The position numbers were made by a program, and so were the translations under genes. A DNA stretch of 64,000 nt from Staphylococcus delphini (GTDB lineage Bacteria > Bacillota > Bacilli > Staphylococcales > Staphylococcaceae). The stretch is from positions 124,001 through 188,000 of the forward strand of contig NZ_LR134263.1 in NCBI RefSeq assembly GCF_900636325.1, given 5' to 3'. Below are positions 1 to 8,942 of this stretch, piece by piece; within the stretch, counting starts at the first letter, position 1; each line of letters opens with the position of its first letter. A model generated the notes under the pieces. That model saw only the letters and a list, made by a program, of their open reading frames with translations, did not search any database and was not told the origin of the DNA.

Positions 1-5
1 TTCTC

Positions 6-470
6 CTATTTTAAATATAAAACAATCCAAATGAGTAAGTAGGCTGAAAAACCAACGATGATGGCTAGTCCTAGAAATAGCAAACTGATAGCATAGAAAT
101 GAACAATATTCAATACGAGTAGCTTTGCCAATAAAGCGATGATAACGGTGGCTAAAAAAAGGACGATGAGTGTAAAAATTAAAGCCTTATATGCGCCAAT
201 ACTTGCTTTGTGAGAAATAACCGCCTCTCTCTCATCTGAAATACTAAATTCCCCTTTCTTCATATCGTAATGCTGATCAAATCTACTGTAAATCACCCGT
301 GATACACCAAATAATAATAACCATATTGTTAAAGCAAACGAATAAACGCCAAATGATAATTGAAATTGATAACTTTCGACTTTGAAGTTATGAATTATTT
401 CGAATGATGCGGCTAATAGTAATAAAGTAGTAATAATATTCCCTGTTTGTTCAAAAATAACTTTTTTCAT
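6..470 (-). CDS. Small integral membrane protein paired with an XRE regulator
   Basis: A 154-residue protein with about four hydrophobic segments (roughly residues 10-27, 39-57, 93-115 and 122-150). A charged loop between segments two and three contains a DEREAVISHKAS stretch, a pattern seen in DUF2178-like membrane proteins. The ATG follows the stop codon of the upstream 66-residue HTH gene directly, so the two are almost certainly co-transcribed and translationally coupled. Small cytoplasmic HTH regulators linked to a multi-span membrane protein are common in Firmicutes, but the function is unknown. I cannot name this gene; the membrane location is well supported. Confidence 0.75.
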   Translation of the reverse strand: MKKVIFEQTGNIITTLLLLAASFEIIHNFKVESYQFQLSFGVYSFALTIWLLLFGVSRVIYSRFDQHYDMKKGEFSISDEREAVISHKASIGAYKALIFTLIVLFLATVIIALLAKLLVLNIVHFYAISLLFLGLAIIVGFSAYLLIWIVLYLK

Positions 471-671
471 TTATTCATCCTTTAGTGTAAAAATTTTGTT
501 AACATCAACATCAAGGGCTTTAGCGATATTCAAAGCTAAAAGCAATGACGGCGTATAATTTCCTTTTTCTAACGATATAATGGTCCTTCTTGTCACCCCC
601 ACTAAGTGACTTAATTCTAATTGGGTGAATCCTGCTTTTTTTCTCATTTCGGCTACCTTATTCTCAATCAT
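471..671 (-). CDS. XRE/Cro-CI family small transcriptional regulator
   Basis: A 66-residue, single-domain helix-turn-helix protein. The recognition region [18 protein letters not shown], followed by [21 protein letters not shown], is typical of the YozG-like minimal HTH_3 regulators that sit beside membrane proteins. The ATG has an AAGGGG ribosome site at a good distance. Its promoter overlaps a long perfect inverted repeat, which suggests autoregulation. The protein resembles the 67-residue regulator near 25.05 kb in size, arrangement and neighbour type. The targets are unknown. Confidence 0.85.
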   Translation of the reverse strand: MIENKVAEMRKKAGFTQLELSHLVGVTRRTIISLEKGNYTPSLLLALNIAKALDVDVNKIFTLKDE

Positions 672-710
672 CTTAACCCCTTAATTGTAAAATTCTGACT
701 ATTTAGAAAA

Positions 711-761
711 AATATAGCATAAACGCCAGAAAAAGTGAAGTTTATTTCACTTTTTCTGGCG
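711..761 (-). promoter_or_regulatory. Promoter with overlapping 16-bp inverted repeat (putative autoregulatory operator)
   Basis: On the minus strand, TTCACT (734-739), a 17-bp spacer and TATATT (711-716) form a good sigma-A promoter for the HTH gene starting at 671. The -35 hexamer lies inside a perfect inverted repeat with arms at 724-739 and 746-761 and a 6-bp loop. No T-run follows on the minus strand, so an operator is more likely than a terminator. Repression by the HTH product is an inference. Confidence 0.6.
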
Positions 762-979
762 CATATGTGATTGTATGAAAAAGCCTATGCCATTTATCAT
801 AATTAACACCAAAATATTTTCTTGCATTTTAATGAGGCTACAGTGCGTCCAGTTGATGGCTACATCTTTTTTATTGTCCTTCAAAACGTGTTCAACTTAA
901 CATTGCGTTGGAGCAGCGCCAATATTTTTGACGAGACTGGGGACAAGAATGATGTCTCACCTTCATTCGTTAATAAGAA
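762..979. other. Intergenic stretch without a recognisable gene
   Basis: About 220 bases with no ORF that has a ribosome site. On the minus strand one short open segment reads like decayed coding sequence, but I cannot assign it to a family. Nothing else is supported. Confidence 0.4.
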
Positions 980-1019
980 AAAAGCCGTTAAATTCTAAAA
1001 ATGAATTTTAACGGCTTTC
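980..1019 (-). terminator. Rho-independent terminator of the GH101 gene
   Basis: An inverted repeat AAAGCCGTTAAA...TTTTAACGGCTTT has a T-run on the minus strand. It lies about 110 bases beyond the stop codon of the GH101 gene. A-T flanks on both sides could let it work in both directions. Confidence 0.75.
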
Positions 1020-1127
1020 TTAAAAGCGCTTGAATGTCTATGTCTCTGCTTCATTTTTTGAGCGCAAATTTAGAGATAAAGCTACAAATTTACATCGCTT
1101 ACTTGCATGATCAGCAGTTTAAATAGG

Positions 1128-4100
1128 TTATTTTTCTTTACGATGACGTCTTAATCCCAATACTGTCAAGACAGCGCCTAACAGCATCGCCATTAACGGA
1201 CCTCGTGTATTTTGAGGGGTGTCACCTGTTGCTGGTAATTTTGACGTATGTGCCGCTTGTGTTTGCATCGCTGCTTTATTCATTGATGTTTGCAACGTTG
1301 TACTAGCAGTCATCGCATGTGGTACGTCGTGCATCATCTGTTGTTGTCCAGTTGTATCATTCATCATCGCTTGTGGCATTTGTGTGACGACAGTGTTCAC
1401 GTGACTTGATGACGCCCCCTGACTGTTCATCTGTGTGCCTGTGCCCTGACTGGCTGTCGAACTTTGTGTGTGTACTTCTGTCGTTGTGGCAGGAGGGGTT
1501 GGTTCAGTAGTCATGACTGAAGTATCTGTTGTACTTTCACCTTTACCCTCTGTTTGACCAGGAGCATTCCCGTTGTTCGTCGTGTCAGTAGTCGTGCTAG
1601 GATTGTTCGGATCTGTAGTTGTCTTGTCTGGGTTGCTCGGATCTGTAGTCGTGTGATCTGGTTGCGTCGTCGGATTCTCAGGTGTAGGTGGTTCAACTTC
1701 ACGAATCATAAGGTTATCGAGAATGAAATCTTTTGTCCCTTCGAAGTTGATTTGATTGCCATCTTTCACACCTCTTGGATCATTAGGTGTTTTTGTTGAA
1801 TAAATACCGATCCAAGTTTGACCGTTTTCAGCTCCTGTCACTTTAAATGTCACACGTTTCGCTTTGCCACCATCGACGGTGTTTTTCAAAGGTGTTTGTT
1901 CGAAGTTGCGATTTTTTGAAATATCACCACTACCTGTAGCGAATGCGTACGTATCGTCAGAACCTGCTTCATAATCAAATGACACTTCATACGTTTTTCC
2001 TGGCTCGAAATAGAAGTTTTGTGGAATCGTTTGGATGACCATTTTGTCTTTACCTGTTAGTCCGTTGACTTTTAGTGACCATTGACCCTCAATGACATCA
2101 TCGATACGTTTATGATTCCAGCCGCGTTGTGTGAAAGGTGCGTGTTTCTCAGATAGGTGGGTACGATTATCTTGCACACCTTCAACTTCTGAGATGACGA
2201 ATGGGAATAACCCTTGTGGTACCTTTTCAAAATCTTGTGTAAATGTGCCGTTTTGAAGCAAGTTAGAACTGTTTTCCAAGACGCGGATATCATCTAAATA
2301 TGTGGCCCCTTCACCTGGATCCCGTTGAATTGTGAAAGTCGCTTTACCATCTTCTGGCGCAACGAAATACAAGTACATGTTTTGGAAGTAACTGCCACCG
2401 CCTTTAAATGTCTCAGAGCGATTGTTGTGCGCATCTGCCTTAACATAGTTTTTCGCAATAGATTGTCCTGTTTGATTGCTTGCGAGTGATTCGCCGTTAT
2501 GTGTGACTGTCATATGTGTAGCTGCTTGACTACGATTGTCCACGCCGACATATAAAGCATAGCGTTGACCTGGCACTAAACCTGTTAATTGTTGTGTCAG
2601 TTTTGTCGTTGTTGTTGGGCTATCAATTTTAAGCATTTCATTAGATGTCACTGATTTTTCGATACTTACTTTTGCTTTGTCTCCATCGATAGTCCACGGT
2701 GTTAATTGTTGAGAATTAAAGCCTGCATCTTTCACGTGCATGTCTTCACTCCAGTTCACATCTGTGTGATCCGGTTGTGCCACTTTATAAACGACATAAG
2801 GTGTATTCGCTTTGATATTATCGAGTGTCACTTGATGATCTTTCACTGTTACCGTACGTGGTGCGATGCGACCCGTTTCAGTGAGTTCATAAAGTACAAC
2901 TTGATCCGTATTCCAAGATTCAGGCAATGTCCAAGTTGTTGAGCCACCTTTTTTGTTCCAATGATACAATTTCTCTTTATCTCCAGTTAAAGGTTGACCG
3001 TTTGCATCCCAATTCCATGGTAAAAGGTATGAATCGCCATCGAGTACTTTTTGACCGTTAAGCGTTACTGTACGTGAACGGTAGTTGTCAATGTCGTTTT
3101 GATAGTCATTGGATTTACGTTTAACAGTGACTTTATCACCTACATCATTTTGTAAATCGACTTGCATTTCTGGTGTCCAGTCAATTGTTTGCCCATTGGC
3201 CGTCATTTTAACCGGTTCACCGTTTTCGATACGCATCACTTTATAATGTTGTAAAAACTTAGTTGGTAAGTCAACGTTGAATATATTTTTAATGTACGCC
3301 GCATAATCATTACGTCCTTGCCAACCTTCAAAGTCTTTCATATCATAACCACCGAGCAGTGGGAAGTCTGCTGCACCAGAGTAGGATGGATAATTGCCCA
3401 CCCATGAATCTTTTTGGTGGTTACGGATGAAGCGTGCGACTTCTGAGTTAATCCCTTTACTTTGATATGAACCATATGTTAAATCGGCTGCCCAGTGTTG
3501 GAACGTCGAGTCATATTCCATACCGTGACCCCATTCCACGCCGACACGCCAACCTAAGTCGTTAATTTCTTTCGCTAATTGATGCGATGGCCAAGCACTA
3601 TTGTCTCCAGATTGTCCATTCCCCCAGACATCGACGTAAATAAAGTCGAGGTTATCGCCGACAATCTTTTTAAGCGCTTCGAAACGTGCTTGACGTCCAT
3701 GCGTTAAGTCATAATCTGCATCGATGTTAAATCCTTGATCGAGCCAATTCCAGCCATACATATACGTGCCATCTTCTTTTTTACGTAACAGGTCAGGGTT
3801 GAACGCTTTAGCTTCTGGATACGTTTCGGAAGCGTTGACATGAATACCGAAGCGTGCACCATAATCTGCGCCTTTTTGAAGTAAGGTGTTGAAATCTTTC
3901 GCGCCGCCCATACGTTGACCGATATTGTCATAATCTAAATGGCCAGAGTCGTGACCTTCGCTGTTATACCCTTTTAATAAAATGGATTGCCCTAAACCAT
4001 CTGTGTTGAGATAGAATTTTTTCACACCATCGAGCGTTTTTAAAAATGGGTTTTGTGCTTGAGAACCAAAGTTCATCGCGATACGATACCCAACGAGATC

Positions 4101-5705
4101 AGGCACTTCTTCAGAGCCATAAGGATTGTTCATAATGTCACGATAAGCAATGGCCCCATCTTGCCAGTTGATGACCCCATCTTGGTTTTCGTCTTCTGCT
4201 ATCGCTACTTTGACATGTGGTAATAAACCTTGATCTTTCGCATCTGGATGTTCAGCATCTTTTTGGATAATCCATGGCATTGAGCCTAAACCGACAGAGA
4301 CGCCTTTATCCGTTTGCGTGGCTTGGGCGTTGACACGTAAAAAGTCTTGAGCTCCTCCGACACCGATTTGCGCATTACTCCATAGACCTGCACTATAGTC
4401 ATCATTTGACACGAAACCGTACATCATAAAATCATTGAAATCGCTTTTGAATTTGTCGTCAATGTCATAGGATTGATCACCACTTTTCATCGTGTTCGTT
4501 GACATTTGCGTTGTTTGAAGTTTGGCATTTTTTTGTTGGTTGTTCACTGATACGAGCGATTGATTGATGAAAGCGAAATTGCGAATGACATTTTTCGGAT
4601 CTTTATTGTGGTTCGTATAATCCGTCATTTGTAAATCAACCGTGTTATTGACTACAGATAAGCGGAATTTGAAATGGGCATCAATCGAACGTGCGTCATT
4701 TTGTGCCGTTAAATCATATTCTGCGGTATGGTCATCGATTTTGTTGTATTGGACTGTTGGCGTAATCACTTCGCCATTGACGATGATTTGACGGGCGTCT
4801 GTCACTTGAGCGTCGACCTTTTTGCCATTTTTTAACGTGTAAGATTTAACAGCGGGAAAGTTTTTATTAATTGTTGCCGTCATATCCTTTGAAATCAATG
4901 TATCGGTTGTGCGATCTTGTTGTGTCGTTGCTGCACGTGACAGGTTTTTGGTTGGATCGGACGTCTTTGTATTGTCACGTGGTGGTGTCGCGACAGTTGA
5001 TTTTTTTACTGTATCCACATTTTCAGGTCGATCTTGTGATGGAGATGACGGTTGTGCGTTACTGTCGACGCGTTCGATTGTAACATCGGGCGTCGTTTTG
5101 TTTGCTTGTTGCGCATAAGGTGTCGGTGTCGTTGAGCCATTCGTTTGTGGGGCATCATTTGTGACACCAGCATCACCATTTTTAGGCTGTGTTTGATTTG
5201 CTGGGACTTGTTTTTCTGGTGTCGCATCAGCAACTGTCGCTTGTTGTTGTATTTGTGGTTTATCGTCTGCAGTAGATTGAGGTTGTGACGCTTCTGTCTC
5301 CGTTGCAGTTGTTGTATCTGGATGTGCTGTGTTGTCCTCGGCTGTTGGCACGCTTGTTGAATCTGTTTTTTGAGATGTGTCCGTATCTGGTGTGCCTTTT
5401 TGTGCGGATTGATTTGTCTCAGGTTGCACCGGCTCTTGGTTCTGAGTACTTTGATCCATTGGCGTCGTTACTTTGGTAATAGGTGTGGATGCAGTCGTGT
5501 CTCCATTAGATTGGGCGACGTCGGCTGACGAAGTGTGAGAAGAAGTGGTTTCTGCTTGATTTGTTTCCGTTTGCGCAGGTGTATCGTTTTCAGCTGCAGA
5601 TGCCGTTGCATGGTGTGTCATAAATAATGTCACGCCTAACAACACAGATGAAGTGCCTATTGCAAATTTACGGATACCAAAGTTTTGTTTCTGTTGATTG
5701 AACAT
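1128..5705 (-). CDS. Cell-wall-anchored endo-alpha-N-acetylgalactosaminidase (GH101)
   Basis: This 1525-residue surface enzyme should release the core-1 disaccharide Gal-beta1,3-GalNAc from serine/threonine of mucin-type glycoproteins. The order is: a YSIRK-type signal peptide (FGIRKFAIGTSSVLLG, near residues 9-24, cleavage near 38); a long Ser/Thr/Gln/Asp-rich low-complexity stretch to about residue 270; the GH101 catalytic module; carbohydrate-binding-like beta domains (about 990-1370); a Thr/Pro/Asp repeat wall-spanning region; and a sorting signal LPATG at 1490-1494 followed by a hydrophobic stretch and RRHRKEK. Asp692 in YVDVWG and Glu724 in VGVEWGHG are 32 residues apart, the same spacing as the nucleophile (D764) and acid/base (E796) of the pneumococcal enzyme. 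The start has an AGGAGGG site. It is divergent from the sugar-uptake operon that should use its product. Confidence 0.93.
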   Translation of the reverse strand: MFNQQKQNFGIRKFAIGTSSVLLGVTLFMTHHATASAAENDTPAQTETNQAETTSSHTSSADVAQSNGDTTASTPITKVTTPMDQSTQNQEPVQPETNQSAQKGTPDTDTSQKTDSTSVPTAEDNTAHPDTTTATETEASQPQSTADDKPQIQQQATVADATPEKQVPANQTQPKNGDAGVTNDAPQTNGSTTPTPYAQQANKTTPDVTIERVDSNAQPSSPSQDRPENVDTVKKSTVATPPRDNTKTSDPTKNLSRAATTQQDRTTDTLISKDMTATINKNFPAVKSYTLKNGKKVDAQVTDARQIIVNGEVITPTVQYNKIDDHTAEYDLTAQNDARSIDAHFKFRLSVVNNTVDLQMTDYTNHNKDPKNVIRNFAFINQSLVSVNNQQKNAKLQTTQMSTNTMKSGDQSYDIDDKFKSDFNDFMMYGFVSNDDYSAGLWSNAQIGVGGAQDFLRVNAQATQTDKGVSVGLGSMPWIIQKDAEHPDAKDQGLLPHVKVAIAEDENQDGVINWQDGAIAYRDIMNNPYGSEEVPDLVGYRIAMNFGSQAQNPFLKTLDGVKKFYLNTDGLGQSILLKGYNSEGHDSGHLDYDNIGQRMGGAKDFNTLLQKGADYGARFGIHVNASETYPEAKAFNPDLLRKKEDGTYMYGWNWLDQGFNIDADYDLTHGRQARFEALKKIVGDNLDFIYVDVWGNGQSGDNSAWPSHQLAKEINDLGWRVGVEWGHGMEYDSTFQHWAADLTYGSYQSKGINSEVARFIRNHQKDSWVGNYPSYSGAADFPLLGGYDMKDFEGWQGRNDYAAYIKNIFNVDLPTKFLQHYKVMRIENGEPVKMTANGQTIDWTPEMQVDLQNDVGDKVTVKRKSNDYQNDIDNYRSRTVTLNGQKVLDGDSYLLPWNWDANGQPLTGDKEKLYHWNKKGGSTTWTLPESWNTDQVVLYELTETGRIAPRTVTVKDHQVTLDNIKANTPYVVYKVAQPDHTDVNWSEDMHVKDAGFNSQQLTPWTIDGDKAKVSIEKSVTSNEMLKIDSPTTTTKLTQQLTGLVPGQRYALYVGVDNRSQAATHMTVTHNGESLASNQTGQSIAKNYVKADAHNNRSETFKGGGSYFQNMYLYFVAPEDGKATFTIQRDPGEGATYLDDIRVLENSSNLLQNGTFTQDFEKVPQGLFPFVISEVEGVQDNRTHLSEKHAPFTQRGWNHKRIDDVIEGQWSLKVNGLTGKDKMVIQTIPQNFYFEPGKTYEVSFDYEAGSDDTYAFATGSGDISKNRNFEQTPLKNTVDGGKAKRVTFKVTGAENGQTWIGIYSTKTPNDPRGVKDGNQINFEGTKDFILDNLMIREVEPPTPENPTTQPDHTTTDPSNPDKTTTDPNNPSTTTDTTNNGNAPGQTEGKGESTTDTSVMTTEPTPPATTTEVHTQSSTASQGTGTQMNSQGASSSHVNTVVTQMPQAMMNDTTGQQQMMHDVPHAMTASTTLQTSMNKAAMQTQAAHTSKLPATGDTPQNTRGPLMAMLLGAVLTVLGLRRHRKEK

Positions 5706-5741
5706 TTTGGTCTTGCCCTCCTCATAAGATTAATTGAATAG

Positions 5742-5770
5742 AATATATAATTATTGTTCTTTTTTGTAAA
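5742..5770 (-). promoter_or_regulatory. Promoter of the GH101 gene
   Basis: On the minus strand, TTTACA (5765-5770), a 17-bp spacer and TATATT (5742-5747) lie about 37 bases upstream of the GH101 start codon. No palindromic operator overlaps this promoter; the nearest candidate is about 160 bases further upstream. Confidence 0.7.
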
Positions 5771-5931
5771 CCCTTACAAAATGAGTATTGACGCGTTTTT
5801 AGTAAGTAGAAGTGTGGAAAATAATACCACTTTTTTACCCCGTTTTTCCTCTTTTGGAGTGACTCAAAATGTACATAGCAACATTGTTTGATGCGATTGT
5901 TCAATGGTGTGCAAACTCGAAAAAAATCAAG

Positions 5932-5945
5932 GTGGTTATAACCAC
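5932..5945. promoter_or_regulatory. Distal GntR-type operator candidate
   Basis: GTGGTTATAACCAC is a perfect 14-bp palindrome. Its TGGTTATAACCA core, and the preceding TCAAGG, are repeated exactly at the start point of the operon promoter (6112-6123). HutC-subfamily GntR proteins such as NagR/DasR bind similar TGGT...ACCA palindromes. It lies between the two divergent promoters, so it could mediate looping or control GH101 from a distance. Confidence 0.6.
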
Positions 5946-6076
5946 AAAGATGATCTAAAAAATTTTTTGAACAATGGTTTTGAAAGGGCTTTCTAAAAAT
6001 GTGATAATAGTGTTGTAAGTCGCTGTGATAAATGTTTTAAACGTTTAGTTCAAAACGGTGAAATAAAATTAAAGCC

Positions 6077-6123
6077 TTTACAAAAATATCAAAAGTCTTT
6101 ATAATTCAAGGTGGTTATAACCA
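6077..6123 (+). promoter_or_regulatory. Operon promoter with GntR operator at the start point
   Basis: TTTACA (6077-6082), a 17-bp spacer and a consensus TATAAT (6100-6105) form a strong promoter. The palindrome TGGTTATAACCA at 6112-6123 covers the expected transcription start, an ideal place for repression by the GntR protein encoded immediately downstream. The identical core occurs at 5933-5944. Confidence 0.75.
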
Positions 6124-6142
6124 GTAGGCGGTGAACAATGTC

Positions 6143-6853
6143 ATGTCTGAAAAATTACCATTGTATTATCAAGTGTACAAAGGGATTCATAGTCGTATCA
6201 AAGCTGGTGAGTATAAAGAAGGGGATAAAATACCATCAGAACGCAAGCTGTGTGAACATTTTGGTGTGAGTCGTATTACGGTGCGTGAGGCGTTAGATCG
6301 CTTAGAGAAAGATCACATCATTAAGCGAGAACATGGCAAAGGGTCTTTTGTGCTTGGTAGTCAATACACACAGTTTTTAAATGAGCTTTATAGTTTTAAA
6401 GATGAAATTGAAAAAAATGGTGATGAGGCGAGCACAAAAATGCTAAGTATTAAACTCATCCTATCCACCATTTTTTTACAAGAAAAAATGAACTTGAAAC
6501 CCTATCAATATGTTTATGAACTAAAGCGCTTACGACTCTCAAATGATGTCCCGCTCATTTACGAGGTGAGTTATTTGCCGATGCGTTTTTGCGAAGGGCT
6601 CGAGCAATTTGATTTTAATCGTGTCTCTCTCTATGAAACGCTCAATCGTCATTACGGTTTGCAGATAACGAATGCTTGTGAGAATTTGACGGCGAGTAAG
6701 TTGAGTAAAGAACATGCGAAATTGTTGAATGGTGTAGTCGATGATAGTTGCATGTTTATTGAACGTTTTAGTTATGTAGATGAAGATTTGATTGAGTTTA
6801 CACAAAGTATTGCAAGTGGACATAAATATAAATACACTGTGCAATTGATGTAA
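6143..6853 (+). CDS. GntR family (HutC subfamily) regulator of the O-glycan operon
   Basis: The protein has a winged-helix domain (about residues 1-70: GDKIPSERKLCEHFGVSRITVREALDRL spans the recognition helix) and a C-terminal UTRA effector domain that senses phosphorylated sugars in this subfamily. I prefer the ATG at 6143 (236 residues), because GGCGGTG lies nine bases upstream; a GTG at 6131 in the same frame has a poor ribosome site. It is the first gene of the uptake operon and lies beside two copies of a matching palindrome, so it is probably an autorepressor relieved by a GalNAc-derived sugar phosphate. The effector is inferred. Confidence 0.85.
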   Translation: MSEKLPLYYQVYKGIHSRIKAGEYKEGDKIPSERKLCEHFGVSRITVREALDRLEKDHIIKREHGKGSFVLGSQYTQFLNELYSFKDEIEKNGDEASTKMLSIKLILSTIFLQEKMNLKPYQYVYELKRLRLSNDVPLIYEVSYLPMRFCEGLEQFDFNRVSLYETLNRHYGLQITNACENLTASKLSKEHAKLLNGVVDDSCMFIERFSYVDEDLIEFTQSIASGHKYKYTVQLM

Positions 6854-6881
6854 TCATAAAAATGATATGGGAGGTCGTATT

Positions 6882-7997
6882 GTGTTATACGAAACAGATA
6901 CTTATCGCGAAATAAAGCAACAATCACAAACGTTGAAAAAAACGTTTGATATTGTTCAAGCACAACAAGAGGCATTCAGCCAATTTGTGAGTCAAATTGA
7001 ACAAAAACATGCAGGAAAAAAATTAAAAGTGCTCTTCACAGGTGCGGGCTCAAGTGCCTATGTCGGTGATGTCGCACGTATGGCACGCAACACGTCTGTC
7101 ATGCCAAACTTTGAATTTGAATCTGTACCAACAACACACTTTGTAACAGATCCACAACTTTATATCGATGACCAAACAGCATATCTCGTTGTGTCATTTG
7201 CACGTTCGGGCAACAGTCCAGAAACGAAAGCGACAGTTGAATTTGTAAATGAGCTTTCTCAAAATGTGTATCACTTATTCATTACAAACAATAAAGACGG
7301 CTTTTTAGGGGCATACGAAGCGGATAAAGACAATGTGTTCAAAGTGATTTTACCTGAAGAAACGAACGACAAGTCACTTGCAATGACATCAAGCTTTTCG
7401 TCAATGTTATTTGCAAGTTACTTACTCTTTGGTGGGACAGTGAACCCACAGTTTTTCGAGATTGCAGAGGCTAACTTTGAGTGGCTCGAACAACAAGCAC
7501 AAGCAGTGAATACGATGGAATTCTCAAAAGTGTTCTATGTGGCGACAGGCTTGATTGGTGAGTTAACCAAAGAAGTGAGTTTAAAACTGAACGAATTAAC
7601 TGCTGGCCAAACAGAAATCGCACGTGAAACAACGTTAGGCTTCAGACACGGTCCTAAAGCAGGTCTAAGTAAAGATGCTATTTTTATTATGATGCGTAGT
7701 AATAATGCTTACCACCGTCAATATGAAGCGGATCTGATTAAAGAAGTCGGTCAAGTGAAAGATCGTTACAAAATGTACATTTTAGACGGTCAAGGTGAAG
7801 CAGGTGAGCACACTGTCCAATTACCACAATCTGAATCATTATCAGATATGGAACTGGCATTACAATATTTAATGTTTGGTCAGTTACTCGCTGCACAACG
7901 TTCTGATGCATTAGGTTTAAATCCGGATAACCCAAGTCCAGACGGCTTTATTAACCGTGTTGTTAAAGGGGTAACGATTTATCCAGTTGAAGGGTGA
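6882..7997 (+). CDS. agaS: AgaS-type SIS-domain sugar isomerase/deaminase
   Basis: A double-SIS-domain protein like AgaS, which converts galactosamine-6-phosphate to tagatose-6-phosphate with loss of ammonia. Visible hallmarks are FTGAGSSAYVGD near residue 53, VVSFARSGNSPETKA near residue 105 and ETTLGFRHGPKAGL in the second half, the phosphosugar-binding and catalytic segments of this family. The GTG at 6882 is the likely start, because GGGAGGT lies six bases upstream; the in-frame ATG at 6867 would contain that ribosome site inside the gene. It lies 28 bases after the regulator and just ahead of the tagatose-phosphate kinase, matching the pathway order. Confidence 0.85.
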   Translation: MLYETDTYREIKQQSQTLKKTFDIVQAQQEAFSQFVSQIEQKHAGKKLKVLFTGAGSSAYVGDVARMARNTSVMPNFEFESVPTTHFVTDPQLYIDDQTAYLVVSFARSGNSPETKATVEFVNELSQNVYHLFITNNKDGFLGAYEADKDNVFKVILPEETNDKSLAMTSSFSSMLFASYLLFGGTVNPQFFEIAEANFEWLEQQAQAVNTMEFSKVFYVATGLIGELTKEVSLKLNELTAGQTEIARETTLGFRHGPKAGLSKDAIFIMMRSNNAYHRQYEADLIKEVGQVKDRYKMYILDGQGEAGEHTVQLPQSESLSDMELALQYLMFGQLLAAQRSDALGLNPDNPSPDGFINRVVKGVTIYPVEG

Positions 7998-8003
7998 TGA
8001 ACA

Positions 8004-8942
8004 ATGATTGCAACACATACGTTTAATCCATCTGTGGACATCACGTACGAAATTGAGCCGCTTGTAGTCGGTGAAGTGCATCGTGTCAAACAGAAAATCG
8101 AAAACCCAGGTGGTAAAGGGATTAATGTAACGAAAGTGCTACATCAATTAGGGGCGGCGCATTGTGCTTTCGGTTATCTCGGAGGTGCCAATGGTCAATG
8201 GATGGCTGATGCATTGAAAAAGATGGGCATTACAAGTGCGTTTACATTAATCGAAGGGCAAACGAGACAAAGTTTAGCGTTGAATGATGGCCAAGCGCAA
8301 ACAGAAGTGCTTGAGCAAGGGCCAACGATTTCAGAAAGCGAACAACAAGCTTATTTTGAAAATGTCACACAACATGCTGCGGATGCGAAAGTGATGACGA
8401 TTAGCGGCAGTTCACCGCAGTTTGAAACGCATTCGAAGTTTGACCATATGGCGCGAATTTTAAAAGCGACCGATCAAACTTACAACATTGTGGATACGCA
8501 TGCAGGAGAGTTGAAAGCTTTATTACAAGCCGAGCTTCCGATTCATTGTATTAAACCGAATCAATCTGAATTTGAAATGTTAGTCGGCGAAACAGAGTTG
8601 ACGATTGAGGATTGTGCACGTTTGTTACGAACACATGCGTATTTTAGCAATTGCGATGTCTTTTTAACGCTAGGTGGAGACGGTGCACTTGTGAAGTGGA
8701 AGCAAGATGTTTATCGTGCGACATTGCCACATAAGGACATTGTCAATCCAGTCGGTTCCGGTGATTCAACTGTAGCAGGCATTGCTTACGGTGTGGATCA
8801 AGGTTTGGAGCCTGAAGCGCTCATTCGTCAAGCACTCGCATGTGGGACATCTAATGCTTTGCAAGAAAAAACGGGCTTTATTGATGTCAGCCAAGTTGCT
8901 GAGATTAAAAATGAAATAGAAGTGGAGAGATTTGAATGGTAA
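8004..8942 (+). CDS. lacC: Tagatose-6-phosphate kinase (PfkB family, LacC-like)
   Basis: A 312-residue PfkB-family sugar-phosphate kinase. The N-terminal NPGGKGINVTKVLHQLG motif and the C-terminal NPVGSGDSTVAG motif, with Asp254 as the expected catalytic base, place it with LacC/FruK/1-phosphofructokinase enzymes. Position between AgaS and a tagatose-bisphosphate aldolase points to tagatose-6-phosphate as substrate. It starts six bases after agaS and its end overlaps the aldolase start by seven bases. A fructose-1-phosphate kinase role cannot be excluded by sequence alone but does not fit the context. Confidence 0.87.
   Translation: MIATHTFNPSVDITYEIEPLVVGEVHRVKQKIENPGGKGINVTKVLHQLGAAHCAFGYLGGANGQWMADALKKMGITSAFTLIEGQTRQSLALNDGQAQTEVLEQGPTISESEQQAYFENVTQHAADAKVMTISGSSPQFETHSKFDHMARILKATDQTYNIVDTHAGELKALLQAELPIHCIKPNQSEFEMLVGETELTIEDCARLLRTHAYFSNCDVFLTLGGDGALVKWKQDVYRATLPHKDIVNPVGSGDSTVAGIAYGVDQGLEPEALIRQALACGTSNALQEKTGFIDVSQVAEIKNEIEVERFEW

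Noticed and set aside
1219..5479. Several plus-strand and out-of-frame reading frames inside the GH101 gene (for example 1219-1404, 4871-5083, 5285-5479)
   Set aside because: They arise from the repetitive Ser/Thr/Pro codons of the opposite strand, lack ribosome sites and encode nothing recognisable.
6039..6046. AAACGTTT palindrome between the GH101 and GntR genes as a possible cre site
   Set aside because: The flanks do not fit the TGWAANCGNTNWCW consensus on either strand.
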